From assembly GCF_037861325.1 (NCBI RefSeq), contig NZ_JAFELW010000008.1: a stretch of 64,000 bases of DNA. One strand, given 5' to 3'. Position numbers and translations under genes: made by a program. This DNA is from Riemerella anatipestifer_F (lineage in GTDB: Bacteria; Bacteroidota; Bacteroidia; Flavobacteriales; Weeksellaceae). Of the stretch, positions 17,199 through 25,815 are shown piece by piece; the first letter of the stretch is position 1, and each line of letters begins with the position of its first letter. The notes beneath the pieces were generated by a model that was not told where the DNA came from, did not search any database, and was given only the letters and a program-made list of their open reading frames with translations.

Positions 17199-18185
17199 TT
17201 ACATCGCCAAAATTTCTGATATCTTCAGTAAATCTTGATTGATTTCGTTGTGCTTTTTAATAGCATCTTCTATTGGGGTAAAAACTAGCTGATTGGCTCT
17301 GATACCTGCCATCACATTAGTAAGACCTTTTCTAAGCCCTTCTACCGCACCATACCCCAATCTACTCGCCAGCACTCTATCAGCACAGCTAGGCATTCCG
17401 CCTCTTTGGATATGCCCTAGAATAGCCACTCTGATGTCATAATCAGGGAATTCTTTTTGAGTTTTCTCGGCTAACTCATAGGTAGAAGCCAACTGCTCAC
17501 CCTCTGCTACCACAACAATAGACGATGTTTTGCCTCGTTTTTGAGCATTATGGAAATTCTCAAACATTTCCTCTAGGCTATCCTTTCTCTCTGGTATCAA
17601 AATGTCTATAGCTCCCGAAGCAATACCGCTATTAAGTGCTATAAAACCTGCATCTCTCCCCATTACTTCCACAAAAAACACTCTGTTATGAGAGGTTGCT
17701 GTATCTCTTATTTTGTCTATAGCTTCCACAGCCGTGTTAAGAGCCGTGTCATAGCCTATTGTAAAATCTGTACCGAAGATATCATTATCAATAGTTCCAG
17801 GTACACCCACAACCTTGATACCATGCTCTTCGTTGAAAACTTTTGCTCCTGTAAAAGTACCATCTCCACCGATACAAACCAAAGCTCCAATTTCATGCTT
17901 TTGGCATTGTTCAAAAGCCTTTAGTCTACCTTCTACTGTTCTAAATTCTTTAGACCTTGCTGATTTTAAAATTGTACCACCTTGGTTAATAATATTCTTA
18001 ACAGACCTAGGTCCCATTTTAATCATGTTCCCCTCTATAAGCCCATTGTACCCTTCTCTAATACCCATACATTCTATACCATAATAATGAGCTGTTCTTA
18101 CCACTGCCCTTATCGCCGCATTCATACCTGGAGAATCCCCTCCAGAAGTAAGAACTCCTATCCTTTTCAACTTTGATTCTGACAT
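17199..18185 (-). CDS. pfkA: 6-phosphofructokinase, ATP type
   Basis: It phosphorylates fructose 6-phosphate with ATP, the committed step of glycolysis. The 328 residues match bacterial PfkA. Motifs are TSGGDSPGMNAAIR at the ATP site, IGGDGTFTGA near 101-110 with the conserved GGDGT, and GVPGTIDNDI with the catalytic aspartate. GGDGT (rather than GGDDT) indicates ATP and not pyrophosphate as donor. A TATATTTG promoter lies just upstream. A fructose-1,6-bisphosphatase gene in the same window provides the opposing gluconeogenic step. Confidence 0.96.
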   Translation of the reverse strand: MSESKLKRIGVLTSGGDSPGMNAAIRAVVRTAHYYGIECMGIREGYNGLIEGNMIKMGPRSVKNIINQGGTILKSARSKEFRTVEGRLKAFEQCQKHEIGALVCIGGDGTFTGAKVFNEEHGIKVVGVPGTIDNDIFGTDFTIGYDTALNTAVEAIDKIRDTATSHNRVFFVEVMGRDAGFIALNSGIASGAIDILIPERKDSLEEMFENFHNAQKRGKTSSIVVVAEGEQLASTYELAEKTQKEFPDYDIRVAILGHIQRGGMPSCADRVLASRLGYGAVEGLRKGLTNVMAGIRANQLVFTPIEDAIKKHNEINQDLLKISEILAM

Positions 18186-18207
18186 AATTAAATACTTTTT
18201 AGCCTAG

Positions 18208-18215
18208 CAAATATA
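18208..18215 (-). promoter_or_regulatory. pfkA promoter -7 element TATATTTG
   Basis: Read on the minus strand, TATATTTG followed by CTAGG, 22 bases before the pfkA start. Confidence 0.65.
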
Positions 18216-18315
18216 AGAAATTTTAACTACATTATTTTAAGATTTATATCATATTATTACTCCTACATCTATTCATTACAGCTGATTTATATCCTAACTA
18301 AATAAAAGTTTTTTT

Positions 18316-18323
18316 TACCTTTG
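18316..18323 (+). promoter_or_regulatory. Promoter -7 element TACCTTTG four bases before ATG
   Basis: TACCTTTG-CAAA-ATG; the predicted transcription start coincides with the start codon of the 113-residue gene. Confidence 0.65.
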
Positions 18324-18327
18324 CAAA

Positions 18328-18669
18328 ATGTTTTCAGGGAAACCTCTTTTCAGAAAAGTTACAAGTGTAAGCCTTGCATGGGTTTACGCATTAGCTTTAC
18401 TGATGGCTAGTGTATTCCACTCGCACCAAGAAACCTTTAATAGTAATTATAATTCTTCCCAAAAACAGAATCACAAGACAATCAGTTTAAAGGGAGATGA
18501 TTGTTCTATCTGTCATTTTTTCATTTCAGGACATTCTCTACTTCCCGAAAAGGTAAATTTTGAGGTTTTAGTATCAGTAGCTACTGCACTTATAATAGGC
18601 TACAAGACACTGGATATCCTTCAGAATCAAATTGTTTATTTCTTACTTAGAGGACCACCTTCTATTTAA
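18328..18669 (+). CDS. Small membrane protein with CxxCH motif upstream of a TonB receptor
   Basis: This 113-residue protein is of unknown function. An N-terminal hydrophobic span (VSLAWVYALALLMASVF) is followed by HSHQ. A hydrophilic His/Gln/Asn-rich linker comes next, then CSICHFFISGHS and a second hydrophobic stretch (LVSVATALIIGYKTL). The HSH plus CxxCH layout suggests metal binding and recalls DUF2946-type small proteins, but I cannot confirm that family. It stands 81 bases before the TonB-dependent receptor and probably shares its transcript, which together with a His-rich lipoprotein points to metal handling. Confidence 0.65.
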   Translation: MFSGKPLFRKVTSVSLAWVYALALLMASVFHSHQETFNSNYNSSQKQNHKTISLKGDDCSICHFFISGHSLLPEKVNFEVLVSVATALIIGYKTLDILQNQIVYFLLRGPPSI

Positions 18670-18749
18670 TAGAAATAACATCGTTTTCACTAGGTGTTCT
18701 ACCATTCTGTTAGAACACGGTTTTAACCTTTTAATTTTCATATCTTTAA

Positions 18750-21122
18750 ATGAAATCAATTTGGATTGGAATGATGCTGTTTTTCAGCACCGTTCTAAAT
18801 GCACAGCTTTACCTCATAGAAGGACAGGTAAGAGATTTGCACGACAATACGCCTTTGGCTAACGCTAAAATAAGTATTAACGGAAAACTCATTACCACCT
18901 CTGATACTCAAGGAAATTTTAATTTTTCTTATAAAGAAGGTATTCATCATCTTTTGGTAACTCACTTAGATTGTGAACCTTTTACTAAAAAGATAATACT
19001 TGATAGAAATATTAAAATCAATATTTTCCTTGAACATCATACTAATGAAATAGAAACCGTAGTAGTACATGGCATTCATAAAAAATCAGGGACGGCGGTT
19101 ATCAAAACATTAGAACAGTCTTTTTTAGAACAAAAAACTACCGAAAATCTAGGCAACATATTGTCTGAAATTTCTGGAGTAAATAGTATTAAAACAGGGA
19201 ATAACATTTCTAAACCTGTTATACAAGGACTTTACGGCAGTAGAGTATTAGTGATGAACAACGGCATCAAAATGGCAGAACAAGAATGGGGCATAGAACA
19301 TGCTCCTAGCGTGGACCCCAACGCTTTTGACCATATAGATGTTGTAAAGGGAGCATCTGCACTAAAGTATGGTGGAGATGCCATAGGTGGCGTTATACTA
19401 TTAGAAAGTCCTAAATACACTAAAAAAGACACCCTTATGGGTAAAGTAGCTTTATCAGGCATCAGCAATGGTAAGGGCTTGGCTCTGAATACGGACATTA
19501 CAAAGACTTGGCAAAACGGTTGGGCTTTGCGGACGCAAGGTTCTGCCAAAAAGCTAGGAGATTTGGAAACGCCTCATTATAGTTTACAAAATACAGGTGC
19601 AGATGAAAACGCCTTCCATTTTTCTCTACAAAAAAGGGAATACGAATACGGAATCACGGCTAAATATTCTTTCATCAACCAAAATTTTGGAATTTATAAA
19701 GGAGCTCATATCAGTAATGCACGAAACTTTGCTGATGCCATCAATAACGGACAATCCTACTTTACAGGTAATTTTGGTTATAAAATAGAGAATCCTAAAC
19801 AAGAAGTCAGCCATCATATTGCTAAATTGGAGGCTTACAAAAGGTTAGGAAAGCTAGGGAAATTTACTTTAGAGTATGCCTTTCAGCAAAATCATAGATT
19901 TGAATATGATATTCGTAGAGGAGCGTACAATGATAAACCTGCTACCGACCTACTATTAACCACCCAAAGTTTGGCTTTTTATCATCTATTAGAAAGACCC
20001 AACTGGCAGTGGGAAACAGGTCTATCAGGAAATTATCAAGTTAATTTTCCCGACCCAAAAACGGAGCGTTCTCGTTTAATACCAGATTACCACAGGTATG
20101 ATGCTGGTACTTTTTCTATTTTCAAGTATCAAAAAAATCTTTGGAAATGGGAAGCAGCTTTGCGGTACGATATGAATTTCTACGATGTTTATAAATATTA
20201 CCTTAATAAAGATTGGGCAGCTTACAGCCAAGCGTTTCATCAATTTGTAATTGAAAGTAAAGGAGTAAAAACATTGGTGCGTCCAAAACTTTATTACCAT
20301 AATATATCAGCATCGTTGGGTATGGAATATCAGCCCACTCGCTTTCTTACTACCAAATTTAATTTGATAAGAAACAGCCGAAGTCCTAATGTTGCAGAAT
20401 TATTCGCTGATGGGCTACACCACGCCGCTGCCATTATTGAAAAGGGAGATATGACTATCAAAAACGAGGAAACCTACCAAGCCCACCTAAGCATTGGTAT
20501 AAAAGCCTCCGTTCTTAATGGTTTTAAACTTAATCTTAATCCGTATTATTTCACTTCCGGTAGTTTTATTAACCAAACACCTAACGGAGTGGAAAGCACC
20601 ATTCGTGGGAATTTTCCTGTATGGCAATATCAACAGATTAAAGCAAAAATGTATGGGATAGACATAGATTCAGAACTTAATATCACTCCAAAATTACAAT
20701 GGAATGGAGCAATGAGCTATGTGTACGGACAAGATTTAACCCATAAAGAACCTCTGATACTTATGCCTCCAATGCAGATTAAAAACGCCTTAAGATATGA
20801 TAACAAAGGTAAAAAACCGTGGCATATACAAATAGAAAACCTAGTGGTATTTAAGCAGAAAAGGTTTCCTATGAGACTTTTATCCTACGATGTGTATGAG
20901 AACAATACAATAACCAAAGAGTGGCTAGACATTAGTACACCACCCGCAGGTTATCAAATTTGGAACCTCAATGCTGGAGCAAAGCTCACTAGAAACATTC
21001 AGCTTAATTTAAGTGTTAATAATATATTCAATACAACTTATAGAGAATATCTTAATCGTTTAAGATTTTTCTCTGATGCTTTGGGACGAAATATTATTTT
21101 CACTTGTCAATTTAATTTTTAA
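18750..21122 (+). CDS. TonB-dependent outer-membrane receptor with N-terminal CarboxypepD_reg-like domain
   Basis: This 790-residue active transporter sits in the outer membrane. A signal peptide ends near LNAQ. A carboxypeptidase-regulatory-like beta domain follows (IEGQVRDLHDNTPLANAKISINGK), then the plug (GNILSEISGVNSIKTGN, VIQGLYGSRVLVMNNGIKM, DHIDVVKGASALKYGGDAIGG). The 22-stranded barrel ends in the usual aromatic residue (FTCQFNF). The plug carries HAPSVDPNAFDHI. The substrate is unknown. The His-rich lipoprotein directly downstream and the CxxCH protein upstream favour a metal such as zinc or copper. The gene order resembles ZnuD-type loci, which is an inference. Confidence 0.88.
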   Translation: MKSIWIGMMLFFSTVLNAQLYLIEGQVRDLHDNTPLANAKISINGKLITTSDTQGNFNFSYKEGIHHLLVTHLDCEPFTKKIILDRNIKINIFLEHHTNEIETVVVHGIHKKSGTAVIKTLEQSFLEQKTTENLGNILSEISGVNSIKTGNNISKPVIQGLYGSRVLVMNNGIKMAEQEWGIEHAPSVDPNAFDHIDVVKGASALKYGGDAIGGVILLESPKYTKKDTLMGKVALSGISNGKGLALNTDITKTWQNGWALRTQGSAKKLGDLETPHYSLQNTGADENAFHFSLQKREYEYGITAKYSFINQNFGIYKGAHISNARNFADAINNGQSYFTGNFGYKIENPKQEVSHHIAKLEAYKRLGKLGKFTLEYAFQQNHRFEYDIRRGAYNDKPATDLLLTTQSLAFYHLLERPNWQWETGLSGNYQVNFPDPKTERSRLIPDYHRYDAGTFSIFKYQKNLWKWEAALRYDMNFYDVYKYYLNKDWAAYSQAFHQFVIESKGVKTLVRPKLYYHNISASLGMEYQPTRFLTTKFNLIRNSRSPNVAELFADGLHHAAAIIEKGDMTIKNEETYQAHLSIGIKASVLNGFKLNLNPYYFTSGSFINQTPNGVESTIRGNFPVWQYQQIKAKMYGIDIDSELNITPKLQWNGAMSYVYGQDLTHKEPLILMPPMQIKNALRYDNKGKKPWHIQIENLVVFKQKRFPMRLLSYDVYENNTITKEWLDISTPPAGYQIWNLNAGAKLTRNIQLNLSVNNIFNTTYREYLNRLRFFSDALGRNIIFTCQFNF

Positions 21123-21159
21123 CTATTAATATTTTTAATTTAAACAATTTTAAAACATT

Positions 21160-21726
21160 ATGAAACATTCATTTTTAAAAACCGTAGTATTATCCATAGT
21201 AAGTATTTTAGCACTCAACTCTTGCAGAAGCAATGATGAAATCCCTGCTGATGTGCACAACCACGACGAAGTACAATACCTTACCGTTACACTTACCAAT
21301 ACTGCTGATAACAGCACCCAAACCGCTACATTTAATGCAGAAGGAGCTGATAAAGAGTTAATTTTAAAAGAAAACAACACTTATGATGTTCAGTTATCAT
21401 TAGTGGCTCCTCATGACGACCATACTCACGATGTAACTGATGAAATCATCAAACTAAAAGAGGAGCATTTTTTCACTTATAATTTCTCTAATGTAGATGT
21501 TAAAGTTACGAGAAAAGATGAAGCTGAAAGCACCAGAAAAGATGGCTCTAAAATAGGTCTAAAAACACAATGGCAAGTAACATCTGCTCCAAAAACAGGA
21601 GCTAAAGCCAATATTAGACTTTACCACCTCCCTACTTCTGTAAAAATGAGCGGTGCTAACGGAGATGAAGCAGGAACTGTAACAGGTGGTGAAGAGGACA
21701 TTGATGCTACTTTTAATGTTAAATAA
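21160..21726 (+). CDS. His-rich lipoprotein paired with the TonB receptor
   Basis: This is a 188-residue lipoprotein. The signal sequence ends in the lipobox LNSC with Cys about residue 22. Two His/Asp clusters follow, VHNHDE and HDDHTHD, spaced by a beta-rich stretch, and the rest looks like an immunoglobulin-like sandwich. Such His clusters usually bind zinc or other transition metals. It begins 37 bases after the receptor, so it probably works as its surface or periplasmic partner. No named family was recognised. It is ended by a terminator before tig. Confidence 0.75.
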   Translation: MKHSFLKTVVLSIVSILALNSCRSNDEIPADVHNHDEVQYLTVTLTNTADNSTQTATFNAEGADKELILKENNTYDVQLSLVAPHDDHTHDVTDEIIKLKEEHFFTYNFSNVDVKVTRKDEAESTRKDGSKIGLKTQWQVTSAPKTGAKANIRLYHLPTSVKMSGANGDEAGTVTGGEEDIDATFNVK

Positions 21727-21832
21727 AACCACATAATCGTAAGTGATTATTGATGTTTTTCGACTTTCATTTACCAAAATTACACTTTACAATATTATAG
21801 AAGGTCGTTATTCATCATCAAACACAAAGAAT

Positions 21833-21866
21833 GAAATCAGCTCTAAAAATTTAGGGCTGATTTTTT
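21833..21866 (+). terminator. Terminator upstream of tig
   Basis: GAAATCAGCTCT pairs imperfectly with AGGGCTGATTT, followed by a T-run. It closes the metal-uptake-like operon. Confidence 0.75.
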
Positions 21867-21901
21867 CATACTAATATTGCCCAAAAGCCAGTTATTTTTA
21901 T

Positions 21902-21909
21902 TATTTTTG
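21902..21909 (+). promoter_or_regulatory. tig promoter -7 element TATTTTTG
   Basis: TATTTTTG is followed by CCATC, 21 bases before tig. A TTG at 21877-21879 may be the -33 element. Confidence 0.7.
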
Positions 21910-21930
21910 CCATCATAAAAATTTCAATTA

Positions 21931-23265
21931 ATGAAGGTTACGAGTAAAAATCACGATGAAGTAAGCGCTTTGCTTACAGTAACTTTGGATAAAAAAGATT
22001 ACAAAGACAAAGTTGAAAAACAGTTAATTAACTACGCTAAAAACGCTACTATTCCTGGTTTTAGAAAAGGTAAAGCTCCACTAGGAATGATTAAAAGACA
22101 GTACGAAGCTGGATTAACTTACGAGGAAATCAACAAGCAAGTTTCAGAAGGTCTTAATAACTATATCAACGAAAATAAACTAAGACTATTAGGACAGCCT
22201 GTACCAGTTCCAGTAGAAGAACTAGACACTAATCAGGAGCAATTAGAACTTTCTTTTGAGGTAGGTTTTGAACCAAGTTTCAATATTGATTTAGCAAAAT
22301 ACGAAGCTCCTCACTACAAAATAGAAGCTTCTGACAAAGAAGTAGGGCAAAGCATAGAGAATATGCAAAAGAGATTTGCAGAGAGAGAAGCTCAAGAAAA
22401 AATAACTAAAGATTCTTACATCTCTCTAGAAGTTTCTCAAGTAGTGGAAGAAGATGCAGAAGGAGAACACAACCACGCTCCTAAGCATGTGGTCATCAAC
22501 GCAGAGAATAAAGCTGCTTTTGAATTAGTTAAAAAACTTAAAAAAGATGAGTCTGTAAAAGTTTCTAAAGAAGAGCTTACGAAAGACGAAGATTTAGCTA
22601 AGTTTTTAGGATTTGCTAAAGAAGAAGCAGAACATCTACATCACAATGAGGTTGAAGTAACTGTAAAAGATATTTACAAACTGAACTTAGCTGAACTAAA
22701 CCAAGAATTATTTGATTCTGTTTATGGTAAAGACACTGTAAAATCTGAAGAAGAGCTTAAAGCTAAGGTAAAATCTGAATTAGATGAATACTTCCAACAG
22801 AATGCAGATGTACACTTTGTAAATAAGGTATTGGAGCAAATCACCGAGAAAGAAGAAGTAAAACTTCCAGAAGCTTTCTTAATTAAGTGGTTAATGTTCT
22901 CTAATCCAAATATTGCAACAGAGGAACAAGCTAAAGAAATATTTGAAGCGGAAAAGAACCAAATTAAATATCAAGTTATTGAAGGTAAGCTAATGTCTGA
23001 CAATGATGTTAAGATAGATTACGCTGATGTTTTAGCACAAGCTGAGCAATTAGTGAGAAATCAATTAGCTATTTATGGTATCCACCATCTTTCTGATGAA
23101 GAAGTACAGAAATATGCCGTAGAAATGCTTAAAAACCAAGAGCAAGTAAGACAAATATCTTCAGAAGTAGCTATGGCTAAACTAAAAGATGTTATCTTAG
23201 AAAAAGCTTCTAAAAAGGAAAGCAAAATCTCTCACGATGATTTCTTAAAAGAAGTACAAGGTTAA
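21931..23265 (+). CDS. tig: Trigger factor
   Basis: Trigger factor is a ribosome-bound chaperone that meets nascent chains at the exit tunnel. The 444-residue protein has the ribosome-docking signature PGFRKGKAP at about 38-46. The middle region where the peptidyl-prolyl isomerase (FKBP) domain would sit is diverged and carries His-rich stretches (EGEHNHAPKHVV and EEAEHLHHNEVEV), and no clean FKBP signature is visible. The C-terminal helical arms (residues about 250-440) are present. Flavobacterial trigger factors are commonly diverged in this way. No operon partner. Confidence 0.92.
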   Translation: MKVTSKNHDEVSALLTVTLDKKDYKDKVEKQLINYAKNATIPGFRKGKAPLGMIKRQYEAGLTYEEINKQVSEGLNNYINENKLRLLGQPVPVPVEELDTNQEQLELSFEVGFEPSFNIDLAKYEAPHYKIEASDKEVGQSIENMQKRFAEREAQEKITKDSYISLEVSQVVEEDAEGEHNHAPKHVVINAENKAAFELVKKLKKDESVKVSKEELTKDEDLAKFLGFAKEEAEHLHHNEVEVTVKDIYKLNLAELNQELFDSVYGKDTVKSEEELKAKVKSELDEYFQQNADVHFVNKVLEQITEKEEVKLPEAFLIKWLMFSNPNIATEEQAKEIFEAEKNQIKYQVIEGKLMSDNDVKIDYADVLAQAEQLVRNQLAIYGIHHLSDEEVQKYAVEMLKNQEQVRQISSEVAMAKLKDVILEKASKKESKISHDDFLKEVQG

Positions 23266-23292
23266 TATTATCCTTATATTTAATATAATTTT

Positions 23293-23326
23293 AAAAGCCT
23301 CGTTTTTATGTAAAGCGAGGTTTTTA
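23293..23326 (+). terminator. tig terminator
   Basis: CCTCGTTT pairs with AAAGCGAGG (one G-U), then TTTTT. Confidence 0.8.
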
Positions 23327-23572
23327 CTATTTAAAAATCAAATACTTAAGCACGATTAAAAACGCTTTTTATTCAATACATTATTAAAATAATTAACATT
23401 ACATACTATTTTTTAACATTTTTTAACACTATTGTGAAACTACCTTGAATAAAGAGTTTATGGCATAATTTAACATTAAATTAACAATATATTAACTATT
23501 ATTAACAAATAGATATGGTGGGTAGAGAGACTAAGTATAAATTTGCCCTCGTAAAACAAATAAAAATTCAAA
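23327..23572 (+). promoter_or_regulatory. Gene-free stretch with phased TTAAC repeats and an rlpA promoter
   Basis: There is no gene here. Seven TTAAC motifs start at 23393, 23413, 23423, 23470, 23481, 23492 and 23502. Most are spaced by 10-11 bases, or multiples of that. A TAAATTTG promoter element lies at 23538-23545, 28 bases before the next start. The repeats probably bend the DNA or bind a regulator on one face. Confidence 0.55.
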
Positions 23573-23950
23573 ATGATGAAAAGAACCATTCTCGTAATCA
23601 TAATGATTATTTCTTTTGTAGGAGTTTATTCGTTTAAAAGTAATAATGAGACAGGCAGTAGCTATGCTTCTTATTACCACGACAAATTCAACGGAAAGAA
23701 AACAGCAAGTGGCGAAATTTTTGACAATAGTGAATTCACTGCCGCTCATAAGAGGTTGCCATTTGGAACACTAGTAGAAATAACCAATCTTAGAACGGGG
23801 AAAAGTGTAGTGGTTAGAGTAAACGATAGAGGACCTTATGTTAAAGGACGCTCTTTTGACCTCAGCAAAGCCGCTTATAACGCTATAGGAGATCACAAAA
23901 GAGGAACGATGCCTATTACCTACAAAGTTCTAGACGAAGACGAAATTTAA
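23573..23950 (+). CDS. RlpA-like double-psi beta-barrel protein
   Basis: This 125-residue exported protein has an N-terminal hydrophobic signal (ILVIIMIISFVGVYSF). One double-psi beta-barrel domain carries the RlpA signature: ASYYHDKFNGKKTASGE, then AAHKRLPFGTLVEITN, and VVRVNDRGPYVKGRSFDLS. RlpA proteins are septal lytic transglycosylases that cut denuded glycan strands. This one is a short, single-domain form without the SPOR domain that targets RlpA to septa in Gammaproteobacteria. Two Met codons stand at the start; either may be used. The unusual phased-repeat upstream region suggests strong control. Confidence 0.85.
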   Translation: MMKRTILVIIMIISFVGVYSFKSNNETGSSYASYYHDKFNGKKTASGEIFDNSEFTAAHKRLPFGTLVEITNLRTGKSVVVRVNDRGPYVKGRSFDLSKAAYNAIGDHKRGTMPITYKVLDEDEI

Positions 23951-23966
23951 TCAAACAACTAAAACG

Positions 23967-24008
23967 AAAAAAACTCATCTTATTATCCAAAATAAGATGA
24001 GTTTTTTT
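23967..24008. terminator. Bidirectional terminator between the rlpA-like gene and xth
   Basis: An 18-base stem (AAAAAAACTCATCTTATT with its complement) around ATCCAA, with A and T runs on both sides. Confidence 0.88.
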
Positions 24009-24016
24009 ATGCTTTT

Positions 24017-24778
24017 TTATTTTAACTCCACTAAAACAGGGCAATGATCCGAGTGATAAGCCTCACTAAGAATAAGCCCTCTAGACAAACGGTTTTCTAG
24101 AGAGTCCGACACAAAATGATAATCCAACCTCCAGCCCTTATTATTAGCTCGTGCATTTTGTCTATAACTCCACCACGAGTATTGGTTAGGTTCAGTATTA
24201 AAATAACGGAAGCTATCTATTAAACCACATTCTTTTATAAACTCTGTCATCCATTCTCGTTCTATAGGAAGGAAGCCAGATACATTTTTTAATCTTACAG
24301 GGTCGTGGATATCTATCGCTTGATGACAAATGTTAAAATCTCCCGAAATAATTAAATTAGGAATGGTTTTTCTTAGCTCTTTTATATAAGCTAAAAAATC
24401 GTAACAAAACTGCATTTTGAAATCCAGTCTATCTATATTAGTAGCGGAAGGCACATATACAGATATTACCGAAAAATCTTCAAAATCAGCTCTTATCACT
24501 CGTCCTTCTTTATCGTATAGTTCCATATCACAACCATATTCTACATGCTTAGGCTGAATTTTAGTAGCGATACCTACCCCACTATACCCTTTCTTTTCCG
24601 CAGAAAACCAATAGGTATGATAGCCCTCTTTCTCGAAACTTGCTATATCTATTTGGTCTTTTTGAGCCTTGCTTTCTTGAAAACAAATAACATCGGGAGC
24701 AGCGTGTCCTAACCAACCGATTAAATCCTTATTAAATGCTGCCCGAATACCATTGACATTATAAGATATTATCTTCAT
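24017..24778 (-). CDS. xth: Exodeoxyribonuclease III
   Basis: It is a Mg-dependent AP endonuclease and 3' exonuclease of base excision repair. The 253-residue protein shows the opening MKIISYNVNGIRAA, the catalytic glutamate in CFQESKAQ, the SGDFNICH loop with Asp and Asn, and the C-terminal YHSDHCPVLVEL with Asp-His. WRLDYHFVS is also conserved. It stands ten bases after dusB on the same strand, so it may be co-transcribed. An ExoA-type name would be equally valid. Confidence 0.95.
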   Translation of the reverse strand: MKIISYNVNGIRAAFNKDLIGWLGHAAPDVICFQESKAQKDQIDIASFEKEGYHTYWFSAEKKGYSGVGIATKIQPKHVEYGCDMELYDKEGRVIRADFEDFSVISVYVPSATNIDRLDFKMQFCYDFLAYIKELRKTIPNLIISGDFNICHQAIDIHDPVRLKNVSGFLPIEREWMTEFIKECGLIDSFRYFNTEPNQYSWWSYRQNARANNKGWRLDYHFVSDSLENRLSRGLILSEAYHSDHCPVLVELK

Positions 24779-24788
24779 TATTTTAGCT

Positions 24789-25766
24789 TTAATTATTTGC
24801 CTCTATGATTTGACTGATGAGGCTATCCATCTCTTCCAAAGTAAGTATTTCTAAAAACCTTTTTCTATACTCCTTAAAGTGTGGCACCCCACGGAAATAA
24901 TTACTGTAATGTTGTCTCATTTCTATCAATCCAAGGCGTTCACCTTTCCATTCAGCACTCCATTCGGCATGTTGTCTTACTGCAGTTAAACGGTCTTGCA
25001 AAGTAGGTTCTGAAAGTAGCTCTCCTGTTTGGAAAAAATGTTTTACTTCATTAAAAATCCAAGGATAACCAATGGCAGCTCTACCAATCATAACTCCATC
25101 ACAAGCATATTTGTTTTTATAATCTAAGGCTTTTTGAGGCGAATCTATATCTCCGTTCCCAAAAATAGGAATCTCAATATTAGGGTTTTGTTTAATGCGA
25201 GAAATATGCTCCCAATCGGCTTCTCCTTTATACATTTGAGCCCTCGTTCTTGCGTGTATGGTAAGGGCTTTAATGCCTGCCTCTTGCAGTCGTTCCGCTA
25301 CTTCATCTATATTGATACTACTAGTATCCCACCCCAGCCTTGTTTTAACCGTTACAGGTAAATGGGTAGAATTTACTACGGCTTTGGTAAGCCTTACCAT
25401 TAGGTCTATATCTTTCAAAACCCCTGCTCCTGCTCCTTTGCAAACTACTTTCTTCACAGGACACCCAAAGTTAATATCCACCAAATCAGGCTGTACCGTT
25501 TCTACTATTTTGGCAGACATCGCCATAGCTTCCTCATCTCCCCCAAAAATCTGAATACCAACAGGTCTTTCGTAATCAAAAATATCTAACTTCTTTTTAG
25601 ACTTTATAGCATCTCTGATAAGCCCTTCCGAAGAGATAAACTCCGAATACATTAAATCGGCACCGTGCATTTTACAAAGCCTACGAAACGGAGGGTCGCT
25701 CACATCTTCCATAGGAGCCAGCAATAGAGGAAAATCTGGCAGTTCTATATTTCCTATTTTTACCAT
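24789..25766 (-). CDS. dusB: tRNA-dihydrouridine synthase
   Basis: It is an FMN-dependent enzyme that reduces uridines in the tRNA D-loop. The 325-residue protein has the N-terminal TIM-barrel signature APMEDVSDPPFR, the substrate-binding INFGCPVKKV with the catalytic Cys following in VCKGAGAGVL, then PVTVKTRLGW, THARTRAQMY and GNGDI and DGVMIGRAAIG for FMN. It best resembles the DusB branch. The promoter lies directly in front of the ATG, and xth follows ten bases later. It is probably leaderless. Confidence 0.94.
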   Translation of the reverse strand: MVKIGNIELPDFPLLLAPMEDVSDPPFRRLCKMHGADLMYSEFISSEGLIRDAIKSKKKLDIFDYERPVGIQIFGGDEEAMAMSAKIVETVQPDLVDINFGCPVKKVVCKGAGAGVLKDIDLMVRLTKAVVNSTHLPVTVKTRLGWDTSSINIDEVAERLQEAGIKALTIHARTRAQMYKGEADWEHISRIKQNPNIEIPIFGNGDIDSPQKALDYKNKYACDGVMIGRAAIGYPWIFNEVKHFFQTGELLSEPTLQDRLTAVRQHAEWSAEWKGERLGLIEMRQHYSNYFRGVPHFKEYRKRFLEILTLEEMDSLISQIIEANN

Positions 25767-25770
25767 TTTG

Positions 25771-25778
25771 CAAAAATA
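25771..25778 (-). promoter_or_regulatory. dusB promoter -7 element TATTTTTG four bases before ATG
   Basis: Read on the minus strand TATTTTTG-CAAA-ATG, the same layout as at 18316; likely leaderless. Confidence 0.65.
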
Positions 25779-25815
25779 AGTGTTTTTAATTTAAAGCAAA
25801 TCCATTTTTAGGAAA

